Shown piece after piece: positions 46,894 through 55,469 of a stretch of DNA of 64,000 nucleotides. The translations under genes and the position numbers were made by a program. The stretch covers positions 1-64,000 of the forward strand of contig JAWKKE010000001.1 of the NCBI GenBank assembly GCA_041393415.1. The letters are read 5' to 3'. Numbering within the stretch: position 1 is the stretch's first letter; every line of letters begins with the position of its first letter. This DNA comes from Thermoleophilia bacterium (GTDB taxonomy: Bacteria; Actinomycetota; Thermoleophilia; UBA2241). Below the pieces are notes generated by a model that saw only the letters and a program-made list of their open reading frames with translations, searched no databases and was not told where the DNA came from.

Positions 46894-47687
46894 CGACATC
46901 GCTCCTTTCGGACGGCGGCGTCTATCGTGTTTTGCGACGGAACAGCGCGGACAGTCCGCGCAAACGTAAAGGTGTGGGGTTCGAGACCAGTGTTGATGAG
47001 TACTTCAGCACCATGGCTCAGCGTTTCGCCCGTGGTGTACACATCGTCAACTATCATAACCCGCTTGAACATTCTTACTACCCGCTCGGCATCCTCCCTG
47101 ACAGCAAACGACTGAGACACGTTGGCGGCGCGCGCGTGGCGGCCAAGGCCGCTCTGCCGCGCCCCATGACGCACACGCTCGAGCAGCGGCGCGCACGGCA
47201 GGCCGGTAGCACGCGCCAACCCACGCGCCAGGCCCTCGGCTTGATTGAACCCACGCTCAAGCACGTGATCGCGGTGCCCCGGCACCCACGTGACGAGCAG
47301 CTTGGGGTCGGCGGCGCGCGCCCGCGGGTCGTCGCCGAGCCGCGCTGCGGCAGCGGCGAAGGCCGGGCGCGCCAGACCGACCATCTCGTCGACGACGGAC
47401 CGGTAGGCGCGGAACTTGCACACGGTGACCAACGCCTTGGCCGCGCCGTCGTAGGTGAACGCGGCGCCAGCCGTGACGAACCACGGCGTGCGCTCGCGGC
47501 ACTCGCGACAACCACCTCGTGGCGCCGGCGCGCCGCGCAGCAGCGCTCGTCGGGCAGGGGATGCAGCTCGCGCGCACAGGCGTCGCGCGAGCCACGCGCC
47601 GGCGCGCCCACAGGCCACGCAGCGCTTAGGCAGGACGAGATCGAGCAGGCCTCCAACGACGGCCTGTGCACCGGCGAATTCGCGCAT
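46890..47687 (-). CDS. comF: ComF-family phosphoribosyltransferase-like protein
   Basis: A 265-residue ComF/GntX-type protein. The N-terminal zinc-finger (LPKRCVACGRAGAWL and GGCRECRERTPW) is followed by a phosphoribosyltransferase fold with VPGHRDHVLERGFNQAEGLARGL and the PRPP-binding loop RVMIVDDVYTTGETL. In competent bacteria ComF assists DNA uptake; its biochemical role elsewhere is unsettled. The ATG shares one base with the preceding stop (TGATG), and its 3' end overlaps hpf. No other competence genes are in the window. Confidence 0.88.
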   Translation of the reverse strand: MREFAGAQAVVGGLLDLVLPKRCVACGRAGAWLARRLCARAASPARRALLRGAPAPRGGCRECRERTPWFVTAGAAFTYDGAAKALVTVCKFRAYRSVVDEMVGLARPAFAAAAARLGDDPRARAADPKLLVTWVPGHRDHVLERGFNQAEGLARGLARATGLPCAPLLERVRHGARQSGLGRHARAANVSQSFAVREDAERVVRMFKRVMIVDDVYTTGETLSHGAEVLINTGLEPHTFTFARTVRAVPSQNTIDAAVRKERCR

Positions 47688-48826
47688 CACCGATCCTGGG
47701 GCCGTTCGACGTACTCCCCGCCGGGGATGCACTGCCCCGGCTCGACCCGAGCACCCGACGAGAGCTCGATCTCGGCGGCGATATTGGCGCGCTCGCCGAT
47801 GACGACGTCGTCGTGGATGACCGCCCGCCTGTGTACCGTAACGTGGCGGCCGAGAATGCTGCCGGCCAGTCGCGATCCCTGCCCGGTCTTGACGCCGTCC
47901 CAATGGATGACGCCGTCGAGCACGGCGCCGCTCTCGATGAGGCAACCGTCGCCGACGATCAACGGGCCGATGAGCCGTGCCTGCGCCTCGACCAGACAGC
48001 CGGCGCCGATGAGGATCGGCGGCTCGAGGATGGCTCCGGGCTGTACCTCCGTGCCCTCACCCACCCATACTGCCGGCGCGAGTTGGCGACCCGGGATGGT
48101 GAGGGTAACGCGACCCAGAAGGGCATCGAAGTTGCCGGTGCGGTACTGCTCGATGTTGCCGACGTCGTTCCAGTAGCCCTCCATCGCCCAGCAGTAGAAA
48201 GGCACATCGCCGGCGAGCAGCAGCGGGAACACGTCTCGCGCCCAGTCGACGAACGTATGCTCGGGGACGTAGTCGAAGATCGCCGGCTCGAAAGCGTAGA
48301 TGCCGCAGTTGCAGAGGTGTGAGAGGGCTTCGGCAGCCGAGGGTTTCTCCTGGAAGCCGGTGACGCGTCCGTCGCCGTCGGCGACGACGACACCGTAGTG
48401 CGACGGGTCGTCGACCTCCTTGACGGCCATGGAGGCAATGCCGCCCTTGGCGCGATGCGCGGCAACGAAGGCGGTGAGATCGATGTCGGTGAGCGCATCG
48501 CCGCTGACGACGACGAAGGTTCCGTCGTGGAACATGGCACGGAAGGCGCCGACGCCGCCGGCCGTACCGAGAAGCGACTCCTCGTAGTTGAGATGGAGGT
48601 CGACGCCGAAGGCGGAGCCGTCGCCGAAGTAGGTACGGATGGTCTCGGGGTAGTAGTGCAGATTGGCGGCGACCTGGGTCACGCCATGTTCGCGCAGCAG
48701 GGCCAGAATGTGTTCCATCACAGGCCGATTCAAGATGGGCACCATGGGCTTGGCGATCGAGCCGGTGAGCGGGTAGAGGCGCGTACCCAGGCCCGCAGCC
48801 ATGATCATCGCTTTGAACCCGCTCAC
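47687..48826 (-). CDS. Sugar-1-phosphate nucleotidyltransferase with hexapeptide-repeat domain
   Basis: A 379-residue protein that should activate a sugar-1-phosphate with NTP. N-terminal nucleotidyltransferase: MIMAAGLGTRLYPLTGSIAKPMVP, LGTAGGVGAFRA, VVSGDALTDIDL and VTGFQEKPS. The C-terminal ~110 residues are left-handed beta-helix repeats (GAILEPPILIGAGCLV...). It most resembles actinobacterial mannose-1-phosphate guanylyl/glucose-1-phosphate nucleotidyltransferases; exact sugar and base are not clear. The GTG start at 48826 overlaps the mtnA stop by four bases. It is a paralogue of the nucleotidyltransferase at 54.3-55.5 kb in the same gene run. Confidence 0.86.
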   Translation of the reverse strand: MSGFKAMIMAAGLGTRLYPLTGSIAKPMVPILNRPVMEHILALLREHGVTQVAANLHYYPETIRTYFGDGSAFGVDLHLNYEESLLGTAGGVGAFRAMFHDGTFVVVSGDALTDIDLTAFVAAHRAKGGIASMAVKEVDDPSHYGVVVADGDGRVTGFQEKPSAAEALSHLCNCGIYAFEPAIFDYVPEHTFVDWARDVFPLLLAGDVPFYCWAMEGYWNDVGNIEQYRTGNFDALLGRVTLTIPGRQLAPAVWVGEGTEVQPGAILEPPILIGAGCLVEAQARLIGPLIVGDGCLIESGAVLDGVIHWDGVKTGQGSRLAGSILGRHVTVHRRAVIHDDVVIGERANIAAEIELSSGARVEPGQCIPGGEYVERPQDR

Positions 48827-49962
48827 GACCGGCAGCCCTCGGCTGCCCCACACACGCCGACGAGGGCGGGCGCAAACGGCGGGCGCAACACGCCCGCCTC
48901 GGTGATGATCGCCGTGACGTTGGCGGCAGGCGTGACGTCGAAGGCGGGGTGACGCGCCGCAGCGCCGACTGGCGCGACCTGATGACCATGGAAGCTCGTG
49001 ACTTCGGCCGGGTCGCGCTCTTCGATCGGAATGCCGGCGCCAGAGGCGAGCGAAAGATCGACGGTTGAGAGCGGCGCCGCGACGTAGAAGGGCACGCCGT
49101 GTTCTTTCGCGAGCACCGAGACGGTGTAAGTGCCGATCTTATTAGCCGTGTCGCCGTTGACGGCGATGCGGTCGGCGCCGACGACGACCGCATCGATCTC
49201 GCCGCAACTGAAGAAGTGCCCGGCCATGTTGTCGCTGATGACGTGGTACGGGATGCCCTCGACGGCGAGCTCCCAGGCAGTAAGACGGGCGCCCTGCAGC
49301 CACGGCCGCGTCTCGTCGACGAGGACCGAGATGCCGGCGTGCATGGCGGCAGCGGAACGGATAACGCCGAGGGCGGTGCCGTACCCTGCCGTCGCCAGAG
49401 CACCGGCGTTGCAGTGCGTGAGAATGCGCGCGCCCGGCGCGAAGAGCGGCGCCCCGTGCGCACCGATGCGCAGGCAGCGCTCGATGTCGTCGTCGAGAAT
49501 GGCGTGCGCCCGTGCCAGCAGGCGCTGCGCGCAGTCGCCGGGCGCGCCCGAACAAGCACGCCACGCGGCGCGCATCTGCTCGACCGCCCAACGGAGGTTG
49601 ACCGCGGTGGGTCGCGTCGCCAGAAGACCCTCGGCGGCGCGCTCCATCTCGGCCTCGAAGCCGGCGGAATCGGCGCCGCCGGCCGCCGCCGTGGCGGCCG
49701 CCAGCGCCAAGCCACCGGCCGCCGCAACGCCGATGGCCGGCGCGCCGCGCACCGTCATGTCGGCGATGCAGCCGGCGACTTCCTGCCAGGTGTGGCAGTG
49801 CACGTAGCGCTCGACCGCCGGCAGCGCGGTCTGGTCGATGAAGACGACCTCACCGGGAAGAATCTCGAGCGTGCGTACGCGCAGCTGCGAGGCAGCGTGG
49901 AGCACGTCGTGCGACACGGGATTGACCGGAGGAACGCTGATGCTCAGGTCCCCTGATCCCAC
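48823..49962 (-). CDS. mtnA: S-methyl-5-thioribose-1-phosphate isomerase
   Basis: Isomerises MTR-1-P to MTRu-1-P in methylthioadenosine salvage (or a related deoxyribose-1-phosphate isomerase step in anaerobes). The 379-residue protein has MTVRGAPAIGVAAAGGLALA, THCNAGALATAGYGTALGVI with the catalytic Cys region, and VGADRIAVNGDTANKIGTY with the catalytic Asp. GTG start overlaps ahcY by 19 bases; a GTG 16 codons in is an alternative. No mtnB, mtnC or mtnD follow, so classical methionine salvage is incomplete here. The neighbouring phosphorylase-like gene could supply its substrate. Confidence 0.9.
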   Translation of the reverse strand: MGSGDLSISVPPVNPVSHDVLHAASQLRVRTLEILPGEVVFIDQTALPAVERYVHCHTWQEVAGCIADMTVRGAPAIGVAAAGGLALAAATAAAGGADSAGFEAEMERAAEGLLATRPTAVNLRWAVEQMRAAWRACSGAPGDCAQRLLARAHAILDDDIERCLRIGAHGAPLFAPGARILTHCNAGALATAGYGTALGVIRSAAAMHAGISVLVDETRPWLQGARLTAWELAVEGIPYHVISDNMAGHFFSCGEIDAVVVGADRIAVNGDTANKIGTYTVSVLAKEHGVPFYVAAPLSTVDLSLASGAGIPIEERDPAEVTSFHGHQVAPVGAAARHPAFDVTPAANVTAIITEAGVLRPPFAPALVGVCGAAEGCRS

Positions 49963-51206
49963 GAAGCGAGGTAGATGGCCTGCTCCTCGGTCAGCGTGTC
50001 GCAGTCGATGCGCATCGTGCCGAGCTTGACGCGCGCAATCTCGTCGTCGATGTCTTTGGGCACAACGTAGACCTTGTTCTCGAGCTCGGCGTGGTTCTTG
50101 ACCATGAACTCGGAGCTCAACGACTGGTTGGCGAAACTCATGTCCATGACGGCGGCGGGGTGTCCTTCGGCCGCCGCCAAGTTCACCAAGCGGCCGTCGG
50201 CGAGGAGGAAGAGACGGCGACCGTCGGCCAGGGTGTACTCGTCGACGAACGGCCGCACCTCGCGCTTCTTGACGGCCATCTCCTCGAGCGCCGGGATGTC
50301 GATCTCAACGTTGAAGTGGCCGGTGTTGGCGATGATGGTGCCGTCTTGCATGGCCTCGAAGTGCTCGCGGCGCAGCACGTGGATATTGCCCGTGGCGGTG
50401 ACGAAGAGCTTCGCGACCTTGGCGGCCTCGGCGACCGGCATGACGCGGTAGCCGTCCATGACCGCCTCGAGGGCACGCAGCGGATCGACCTCGAGGACGA
50501 CGACGTCGGCCCCGTGACCCTTCATGCGCATGGCGAGTCCGCGCCCGCACCAGCCGTAGCCGGCGATGCAGACAGTGGTGCCGGCGATGAGCATGTTGGT
50601 GGCGCGCAAGACGCCGTCGAGTGTGCTCTGGCCGGTGCCGTAGCGATTGTCGAACATGTGCTTCGTGTTCGCCTCGTTGACGGCGATGATGGGGAACTTG
50701 AGCTGCCCCTGCGCCTCGAGCGCCTTGAGACGGATGACACCCGTGGTCGTCTCCTCGGTGCCGCCGATGATGTCGCTGCCGTACTCGGCCCACTTGCCGT
50801 GCAGTACACCGACGACGTCGGCGCCGTCGTCCATCGTGATGTGCGGGCGATGCTGAACGCAGGCGTAGATGTGGTCGTAGTAGGTGCTCTCGTCTTCGCC
50901 CTTGATGGCGTAGACGCGCACACCGTAGTCGTTGACGAGCGCAGCGGCTGTGTCGTCCTGCGTGCTCAGCGGGTTGCTGGCGCAGAGCACGACGTCGGCG
51001 CCGCCGGCAACCAGGGTGCGCATGAGGTTGGCGGTCTCGGTGGTGACGTGCAAGCACGCCCCGACGCGAATGCCCTTGAGCGGCTGCTCGCGACGGAAGC
51101 GCTCGCGGATGGCGGCCAGCACCGGCATCTGCATGTCGGCCCACTCGATGCGGCGAACGCCCTGCTCGGCGAGCTTGATGTCTCGGATGTCGTAATTCGC
51201 TGTCAA
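49944..51206 (-). CDS. ahcY: Adenosylhomocysteinase
   Basis: Hydrolyses S-adenosylhomocysteine to adenosine and homocysteine, keeping methylation reactions running. The 420-residue protein has ACLHVTTETANLMRTL, NEANTKHMFDNRYGTGQS, the NAD-binding CIAGYGWCGRGLAMRMKG and the C-terminal MDMSFANQSLSSEF. It is the shorter prokaryotic form, without the 40-residue eukaryotic insert. The TTG start at 51206 is inferred from a GAGGGAAG ribosome site and a TTGA overlap with the upstream gene; longer in-frame codons are Arg-rich and unlike the family. It sits with mtnA and a phosphorylase-like gene, a SAM by-product recycling set. Confidence 0.93.
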   Translation of the reverse strand: MTANYDIRDIKLAEQGVRRIEWADMQMPVLAAIRERFRREQPLKGIRVGACLHVTTETANLMRTLVAGGADVVLCASNPLSTQDDTAAALVNDYGVRVYAIKGEDESTYYDHIYACVQHRPHITMDDGADVVGVLHGKWAEYGSDIIGGTEETTTGVIRLKALEAQGQLKFPIIAVNEANTKHMFDNRYGTGQSTLDGVLRATNMLIAGTTVCIAGYGWCGRGLAMRMKGHGADVVVLEVDPLRALEAVMDGYRVMPVAEAAKVAKLFVTATGNIHVLRREHFEAMQDGTIIANTGHFNVEIDIPALEEMAVKKREVRPFVDEYTLADGRRLFLLADGRLVNLAAAEGHPAAVMDMSFANQSLSSEFMVKNHAELENKVYVVPKDIDDEIARVKLGTMRIDCDTLTEEQAIYLASWDQGT

Positions 51207-51814
51207 GTCTTCCCTCGCTCTTCGTCGCCATCGTCTCCCCACGGGACGCCACAGGCGGCCAGTGTGAGACCGTAGTGCGCCGCGATGATGGCCGCGGGGA
51301 CCAGGGTGTCGGAGACGGCGCCGTAGCGCTGATCGCGTAGCACCTGACCCTCGAACGGCGTGAGCCGCTCAGCGTTGGCGACGCCCGCCACGACGCCAGT
51401 GAAGTATACCCGAGCCCCCGCGCGGGAACGAACGCGCGCGGGTTGATATATGCCGCTCAGAGCCGGGAACGTGCGGTCCATGCCGGCCGGCCAGCGGCCA
51501 CAGAGCGGGCTCCACAGGGCGAGATTGACGTGATCGTCGACGGCGACGAGCGCGGCCACGGGCGGTGACGAGACGGACGAGCGGCCGGGAACGGATGGTG
51601 CGGCGGCGGTGAGCACGACGGGAACGACAAGGCCGATGCAGGCCCCGCGCGGCTGAGCCCCGAGGATCGCGAAGAGCTCCCCCTCGAAGGGCACGCGGGG
51701 TCGCAACTCGGGCGGCGCCAGAGCGTGCAGCGCCGCCTCCGGAAACAGCGTCTCGGCGACCGCCCGCGTGGCCGACAGATCGGCGGTCACGACGAGCGAG
51801 ACGGCGGTGTCCAC
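51203..51814 (-). CDS. Divergent purine-nucleoside-phosphorylase-like protein
   Basis: A 203-residue protein that aligns by eye with the middle and C-terminal parts of trimeric PNP/MTA phosphorylases. VVPVVLTAAA corresponds to the LTNAAGG region, DDHVNLALWSPLCG to DHINLxGxNPLxG, YFTGVVAGVANAERLTPFEG to YxGVxGPxFETPAE, and VPAAIIAAHYGLTLAACGV to VPExIxAxHxGLxVLGxS. The N-terminal phosphate loop (GSGL) is absent, the FETP glutamate context and the MSTVPE methionine are altered, and it is about 65 residues short. It may be degraded, a partner subunit, or of changed specificity. GTG start, between PGI/PMI and ahcY with tight spacing. Confidence 0.6.
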   Translation of the reverse strand: MDTAVSLVVTADLSATRAVAETLFPEAALHALAPPELRPRVPFEGELFAILGAQPRGACIGLVVPVVLTAAAPSVPGRSSVSSPPVAALVAVDDHVNLALWSPLCGRWPAGMDRTFPALSGIYQPARVRSRAGARVYFTGVVAGVANAERLTPFEGQVLRDQRYGAVSDTLVPAAIIAAHYGLTLAACGVPWGDDGDEERGKT

Positions 51815-51818
51815 AGTG

Positions 51819-52958
51819 TTAGGCGTCGAGTCCGGCAGTCATCAGCTTGGCCTTGAAGTCCTGAATGGCAGCCACAGGCGTGGGGTCGACGCCGTAGAGC
51901 AGAGCGAGGTAGTACGAGACGTAGTCGCCGAGCTGCACCAGCGAGAACAGGCGCGCCAATCGCGTAGCACCGTGCGCCCACACGTGTTCCACGCCCACCT
52001 CACGCTCCGCGAGCACGGCAGCGGTGAGCTCGGCGCGCAGCAGAAGGCGCCGGTCCAGCTCACCGTCGTTGAGAAAGACGGCCAACGTGCCGCGCGCCAA
52101 CGCAGGCAGACTGGTCCATCCCATGATCTCGTTGTGATCGAGCTCCGGCAGCTCGTTGGCGAAGGCCGGAGCCTTGGCGTTCTCGTTGATCTGGCCCTTC
52201 CAGCGTCGCGCCGCGGCCACGGTGGACCCGGCGCCGTAGACAACCACCTGACGGCCGTAGGCGAGCCGGGCGAGACCCTTGGCAGGAGCCCGCGGCGGCA
52301 GTTCCGGGTCCGGAGCGGCCGCGAGCGGCCCGTCGTCCGAGTCTGGGCCGTGCTCGACGATGCCACGGCGCAGGAGCGCGACCGTCTCGTCCAGGTTCGT
52401 CGCCTGCGACGCGCAGAGCCCGGCGGCCTCGAGCGCGGCCAGTAGCGGCGCCGCGAGCTTGCCCAGCGAGGCGCGAGGCTGACCACCGCCGGCGATGCTC
52501 ACCAGCGGCAGATCGTGCGCCGCGGCGAAGGCAGCGAGGCGACCCCCGGAGGCAACGCAGACCGGCACGCAGCCGCGGGCGACGGCCGTCTCGGCGCAGG
52601 CCAGCGTCTCTTCGGTATCGCCCGAGTAGCTGGCAAGGATGACGAGAGCATCCGGGCCGATCCAGGATGGGAGCGCGTAGCCGCGCACCACAGTCGCCGG
52701 CAGAGCCAACTCGGGCAGACTGGCGACGACCAAGTCGCCGCCGATGGCCGAACCGCCCATGCCGCAGATGGCGAGGCCGTTTGGGTTGCTCGGTGGGCGT
52801 TTGCCGCCGGCGCCGAACGCGCCTCCGAAGGCGGCGCGCGCCGTGCCATAGGCCTGCACCAGCTGATCCGGCAGCGACTCGATGGCGCCCAGCATGTCGC
52901 TGGCGTCGAGCGCTGTAATTGTCGCCCGGTCGAGCGGCGTCTCCGCCACCACGCTCAC
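51819..52958 (-). CDS. Bifunctional phosphoglucose/phosphomannose isomerase
   Basis: Interconverts fructose-6-P with glucose-6-P and mannose-6-P. The 379-residue protein has two SIS domains. The first shows LAICGMGGSAIGGDLV and LASYSGDTEETLA; the second shows VVYGAGSTVAAARRWKGQINENAKAPAF and NEIMGWT. This matches the archaeal/actinobacterial bifunctional family rather than classical Pgi. The GTG start has GGGAGG six bases upstream, one base after manB ends; the frame is open further upstream but that is antisense-like sequence within manB. With manB and the nucleotidyltransferase it would feed GDP-mannose-type precursors. Confidence 0.88.
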   Translation of the reverse strand: MSVVAETPLDRATITALDASDMLGAIESLPDQLVQAYGTARAAFGGAFGAGGKRPPSNPNGLAICGMGGSAIGGDLVVASLPELALPATVVRGYALPSWIGPDALVILASYSGDTEETLACAETAVARGCVPVCVASGGRLAAFAAAHDLPLVSIAGGGQPRASLGKLAAPLLAALEAAGLCASQATNLDETVALLRRGIVEHGPDSDDGPLAAAPDPELPPRAPAKGLARLAYGRQVVVYGAGSTVAAARRWKGQINENAKAPAFANELPELDHNEIMGWTSLPALARGTLAVFLNDGELDRRLLLRAELTAAVLAEREVGVEHVWAHGATRLARLFSLVQLGDYVSYYLALLYGVDPTPVAAIQDFKAKLMTAGLDA

Positions 52959-52959
52959 C

Positions 52960-54312
52960 TCAGGCCTCCCGGATGATGCCCAGGACGAGATCGCGCTGCT
53001 CCTCCATGAGCGCCTGCGAGTCGGCGCCGAGGTTGAGGCGCAAGAGCGGCTCCGTGTTGGACGGTCGCACGTTGAAGTGCCAGTGCTCGTAGTCGATGGA
53101 GATACCGTCCAGGCGCGTGATCTCACCGTCGCCGAAACGCGCCTCCAAGCGCTGCAGAGCCGCAGCCACGTCGGCGACGGTGGAGTTGATCTCGCCGCTG
53201 ATGAAGTACGTCGCGCGCAGCGGCTCGAGCAACTCGGCGAGCGTCGCCTTCTTGCGTGAAAGCAGCTCGAGGATGAGCAGCGCCGGGATGAAGCCGGAGT
53301 CGGCGTTGTAGTTCTCGCTGAAGTAGTAGTGGCCCGAGACCTCGCCGCCGAAGAGAACCTGCTCGCGGCGCATGCGCTGCTTGAAGAAGGCGTGCCCGAC
53401 GCGGTTGAGCAGGGGCACGCCACCGTTGGCGCGGATGACGTCGGGCACGGCGCGGCTCGCGCGCAGGTCGTAGAGGATGGCCGCGCCCGGGTGTTCGAGC
53501 AGCAGCGCCTCGGCGAGCAGCGCGGTGACGAAGTCGCCGGGCACGAACTCGCCGGCCTCGTCGATGAAGAAGCAGCGGTCGGCGTCGCCGTCCCAGGCAA
53601 TGCCCAGGTCGGCGCCCTCGGCGACCACGCGCGCGCGGATCTCGCGACTGTTCTCCTCGAGCAACGGGTTGGGCTCGTGGTTGGGGAACGTCCCGTCGAC
53701 CTCGAAGTACATCTCGACGGGCCGAATCGCGGTGCCGGCAAAGACCTGCCGGGCGAGCTTGCCGGCGACGCCGTTGGCGGCGTCCATGACGACCTTGTAG
53801 GGAGCCAGGGCGGCGATGTCGACCATGCCGTGCAGGTGACGCACGTAGTCCGGGTAGAGGTCGACGTGTTCGTGGCGGCTCTGATCGCCGCCGACCGCCT
53901 GCGGCCGCGCCGCCAGATCGAGGCAGCGCTGCTTGAGCTCGGGGATACCGGCGTCACCGCTCAGCGGCAGCGCGCCGACACCCACCAGCTTCATCCCGTT
54001 GTACTGTGGCGGGTTGTGCGAGGCCGTCACCATGGCACCGCCGTCGAGCCCTCGAGCTGCGACCCCGTAGTAGAGCATCTCGGTCGGGACCAGCCCGAAG
54101 TCGACGGTGCGCGCGCCGGCCGCGCCGGCGCCGGACGCGAACGCGTCGACCAGCTCCTGAGACGACGGTCGCGGATCCATCCCCACGCCGACCACCGCGG
54201 CGCCGAGCTGCTGCGCCAGACCGGCGCCGATGAAACGTGCCACCTCGGCGTTCAGTTCCTGGGGGTAGAGCCCGCGCACGTCGTACGCCTTGAAGATGCC
54301 GTCTGCGATCAT
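52960..54312 (-). CDS. manB: Phosphomannomutase/phosphoglucomutase
   Basis: Moves phosphate between C6 and C1 of mannose or glucose. The 450-residue alpha-D-phosphohexomutase begins IFKAYDVRGLYPQELN, carries the phosphoserine loop GAMVTASHNPPQYNGMK, the metal loop IAWDGDADRCFFID, the sugar loop GGEVSGHYYF and the phosphate-binding RPSNTEPLLRLN. All active-site loops are intact. The ATG overlaps the upstream nucleotidyltransferase by four bases. It links PGI/PMI to the nucleotidyltransferase step for surface glycans. Confidence 0.93.
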   Translation of the reverse strand: MIADGIFKAYDVRGLYPQELNAEVARFIGAGLAQQLGAAVVGVGMDPRPSSQELVDAFASGAGAAGARTVDFGLVPTEMLYYGVAARGLDGGAMVTASHNPPQYNGMKLVGVGALPLSGDAGIPELKQRCLDLAARPQAVGGDQSRHEHVDLYPDYVRHLHGMVDIAALAPYKVVMDAANGVAGKLARQVFAGTAIRPVEMYFEVDGTFPNHEPNPLLEENSREIRARVVAEGADLGIAWDGDADRCFFIDEAGEFVPGDFVTALLAEALLLEHPGAAILYDLRASRAVPDVIRANGGVPLLNRVGHAFFKQRMRREQVLFGGEVSGHYYFSENYNADSGFIPALLILELLSRKKATLAELLEPLRATYFISGEINSTVADVAAALQRLEARFGDGEITRLDGISIDYEHWHFNVRPSNTEPLLRLNLGADSQALMEEQRDLVLGIIREA

Positions 54313-55469
54313 CGCTCCTCCCTGCCCAGGAGATCCTCGCGAAACTGGATGGAATTGTCGGGCAGCGTGGTGCCCGGATAGAGGCAGACACCGCCGGCGA
54401 GCCGGTTACCGGCGCCGACCGCGCAGTCTTCGCCGAGCACGGCGCCGTAAAGCTGCGTACCGGCGCCGACCGCGCAATCGCGCACGACCACACTACGTTC
54501 CACGTGCGCGTGCGCGCCGATCACCACGTTGCTCTGCACGACGCTCTCGAGCACCGTGGCGCCGTCTTCGAGGTCGGTGCCGGCGCCGAGCACGACCAGC
54601 GGCCCAACCTTGGCCCCAACACCCACACGCACACCGTCGGCGATGTAGCAGGGCGGGATGATGTGCGCGTCGGCGGCCACCGTTGCCGACGGCGCCACGT
54701 AGAGGTACTGCTCGCCGAGCACGTCGCCAAGCACGGTCTGCACCGACTTCTCGAGAATATCGAAGTGCGCCTGCAGGTAGCTCTCCGGCGTCCCGATATC
54801 GCGCCAGTAGCCTTCGTCGACGTAGCCGTAGAGCGACCCGGAGCGCGCCAGAACCGGGAAGACACCGCGCTCGATGGAGAACATGCGCCCGCGGGGGACC
54901 ATGTCGAGGACCTCCGGGTCGAGAACGTAGACGCCGGCGTTGATAAGGGCCGCGCCCTCCCACTCGCCGGGCTTCTCGAGAAAGTCGGCGACGCTGGCGT
55001 CGTCGCGCAGTTCGACAAGGCCGTAGCGGCGCGGGTCCACGACGGGGGTCAGGAAGATGGTGCCCATGCCGCCCTTGGCGCGATGCAGGGCGGCCAGCGC
55101 GGTGAGGTCGACGTCGCTGAGAACGTCGCCGTTGAAGACGAAGAACGGGCCATCGTCGAGGACGCTGTCGCAGTTGGCGATGGCCCCCGCAGTGCCGAGC
55201 GGCTCGCTCTCGACGACGTAGTCAACCTGCAGTCCGTAGGCCGAGCCGTCGCCGATCTCGGCCTCGATGGCCTCCGCCAGGAAGCCCGTCGAGAAGACGG
55301 CGCGACGCACGCCGTGGCGCGCCAGATTGTCGAGGATGTAGGCGACGAAGGGGCGTTCGACCACGGGTGCGACGGGTTTGGGGACGCGCGACGTGATGGG
55401 GCGCAAACGCGTCCCTTCACCGCCGACCAGGATCACCGCCTGGCTCGGCACGCCGCGCGCTTGGCTCAC
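54309..55469 (-). CDS. NDP-sugar (probably mannose-1-phosphate) nucleotidyltransferase
   Basis: A 386-residue nucleotidyltransferase with VILVGGEGTRLRPITSRVPKPVAP at the N-terminus, EPLGTAGAIANC, FVFNGDVLSDVDL, VADFLEKPGEWEGAALINAGVYV, and a C-terminal left-handed beta-helix (VAADAHIIPPCYIADGVRVG...). Between manB and ugd, mannose-1-phosphate guanylyltransferase is the most likely role, with UDP- or GDP-sugar specificity not provable here. It shares a fold and about the same length with the gene at 47.7-48.8 kb. Start ATG overlaps the ugd stop by four bases. Confidence 0.87.
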   Translation of the reverse strand: MSQARGVPSQAVILVGGEGTRLRPITSRVPKPVAPVVERPFVAYILDNLARHGVRRAVFSTGFLAEAIEAEIGDGSAYGLQVDYVVESEPLGTAGAIANCDSVLDDGPFFVFNGDVLSDVDLTALAALHRAKGGMGTIFLTPVVDPRRYGLVELRDDASVADFLEKPGEWEGAALINAGVYVLDPEVLDMVPRGRMFSIERGVFPVLARSGSLYGYVDEGYWRDIGTPESYLQAHFDILEKSVQTVLGDVLGEQYLYVAPSATVAADAHIIPPCYIADGVRVGVGAKVGPLVVLGAGTDLEDGATVLESVVQSNVVIGAHAHVERSVVVRDCAVGAGTQLYGAVLGEDCAVGAGNRLAGGVCLYPGTTLPDNSIQFREDLLGREER

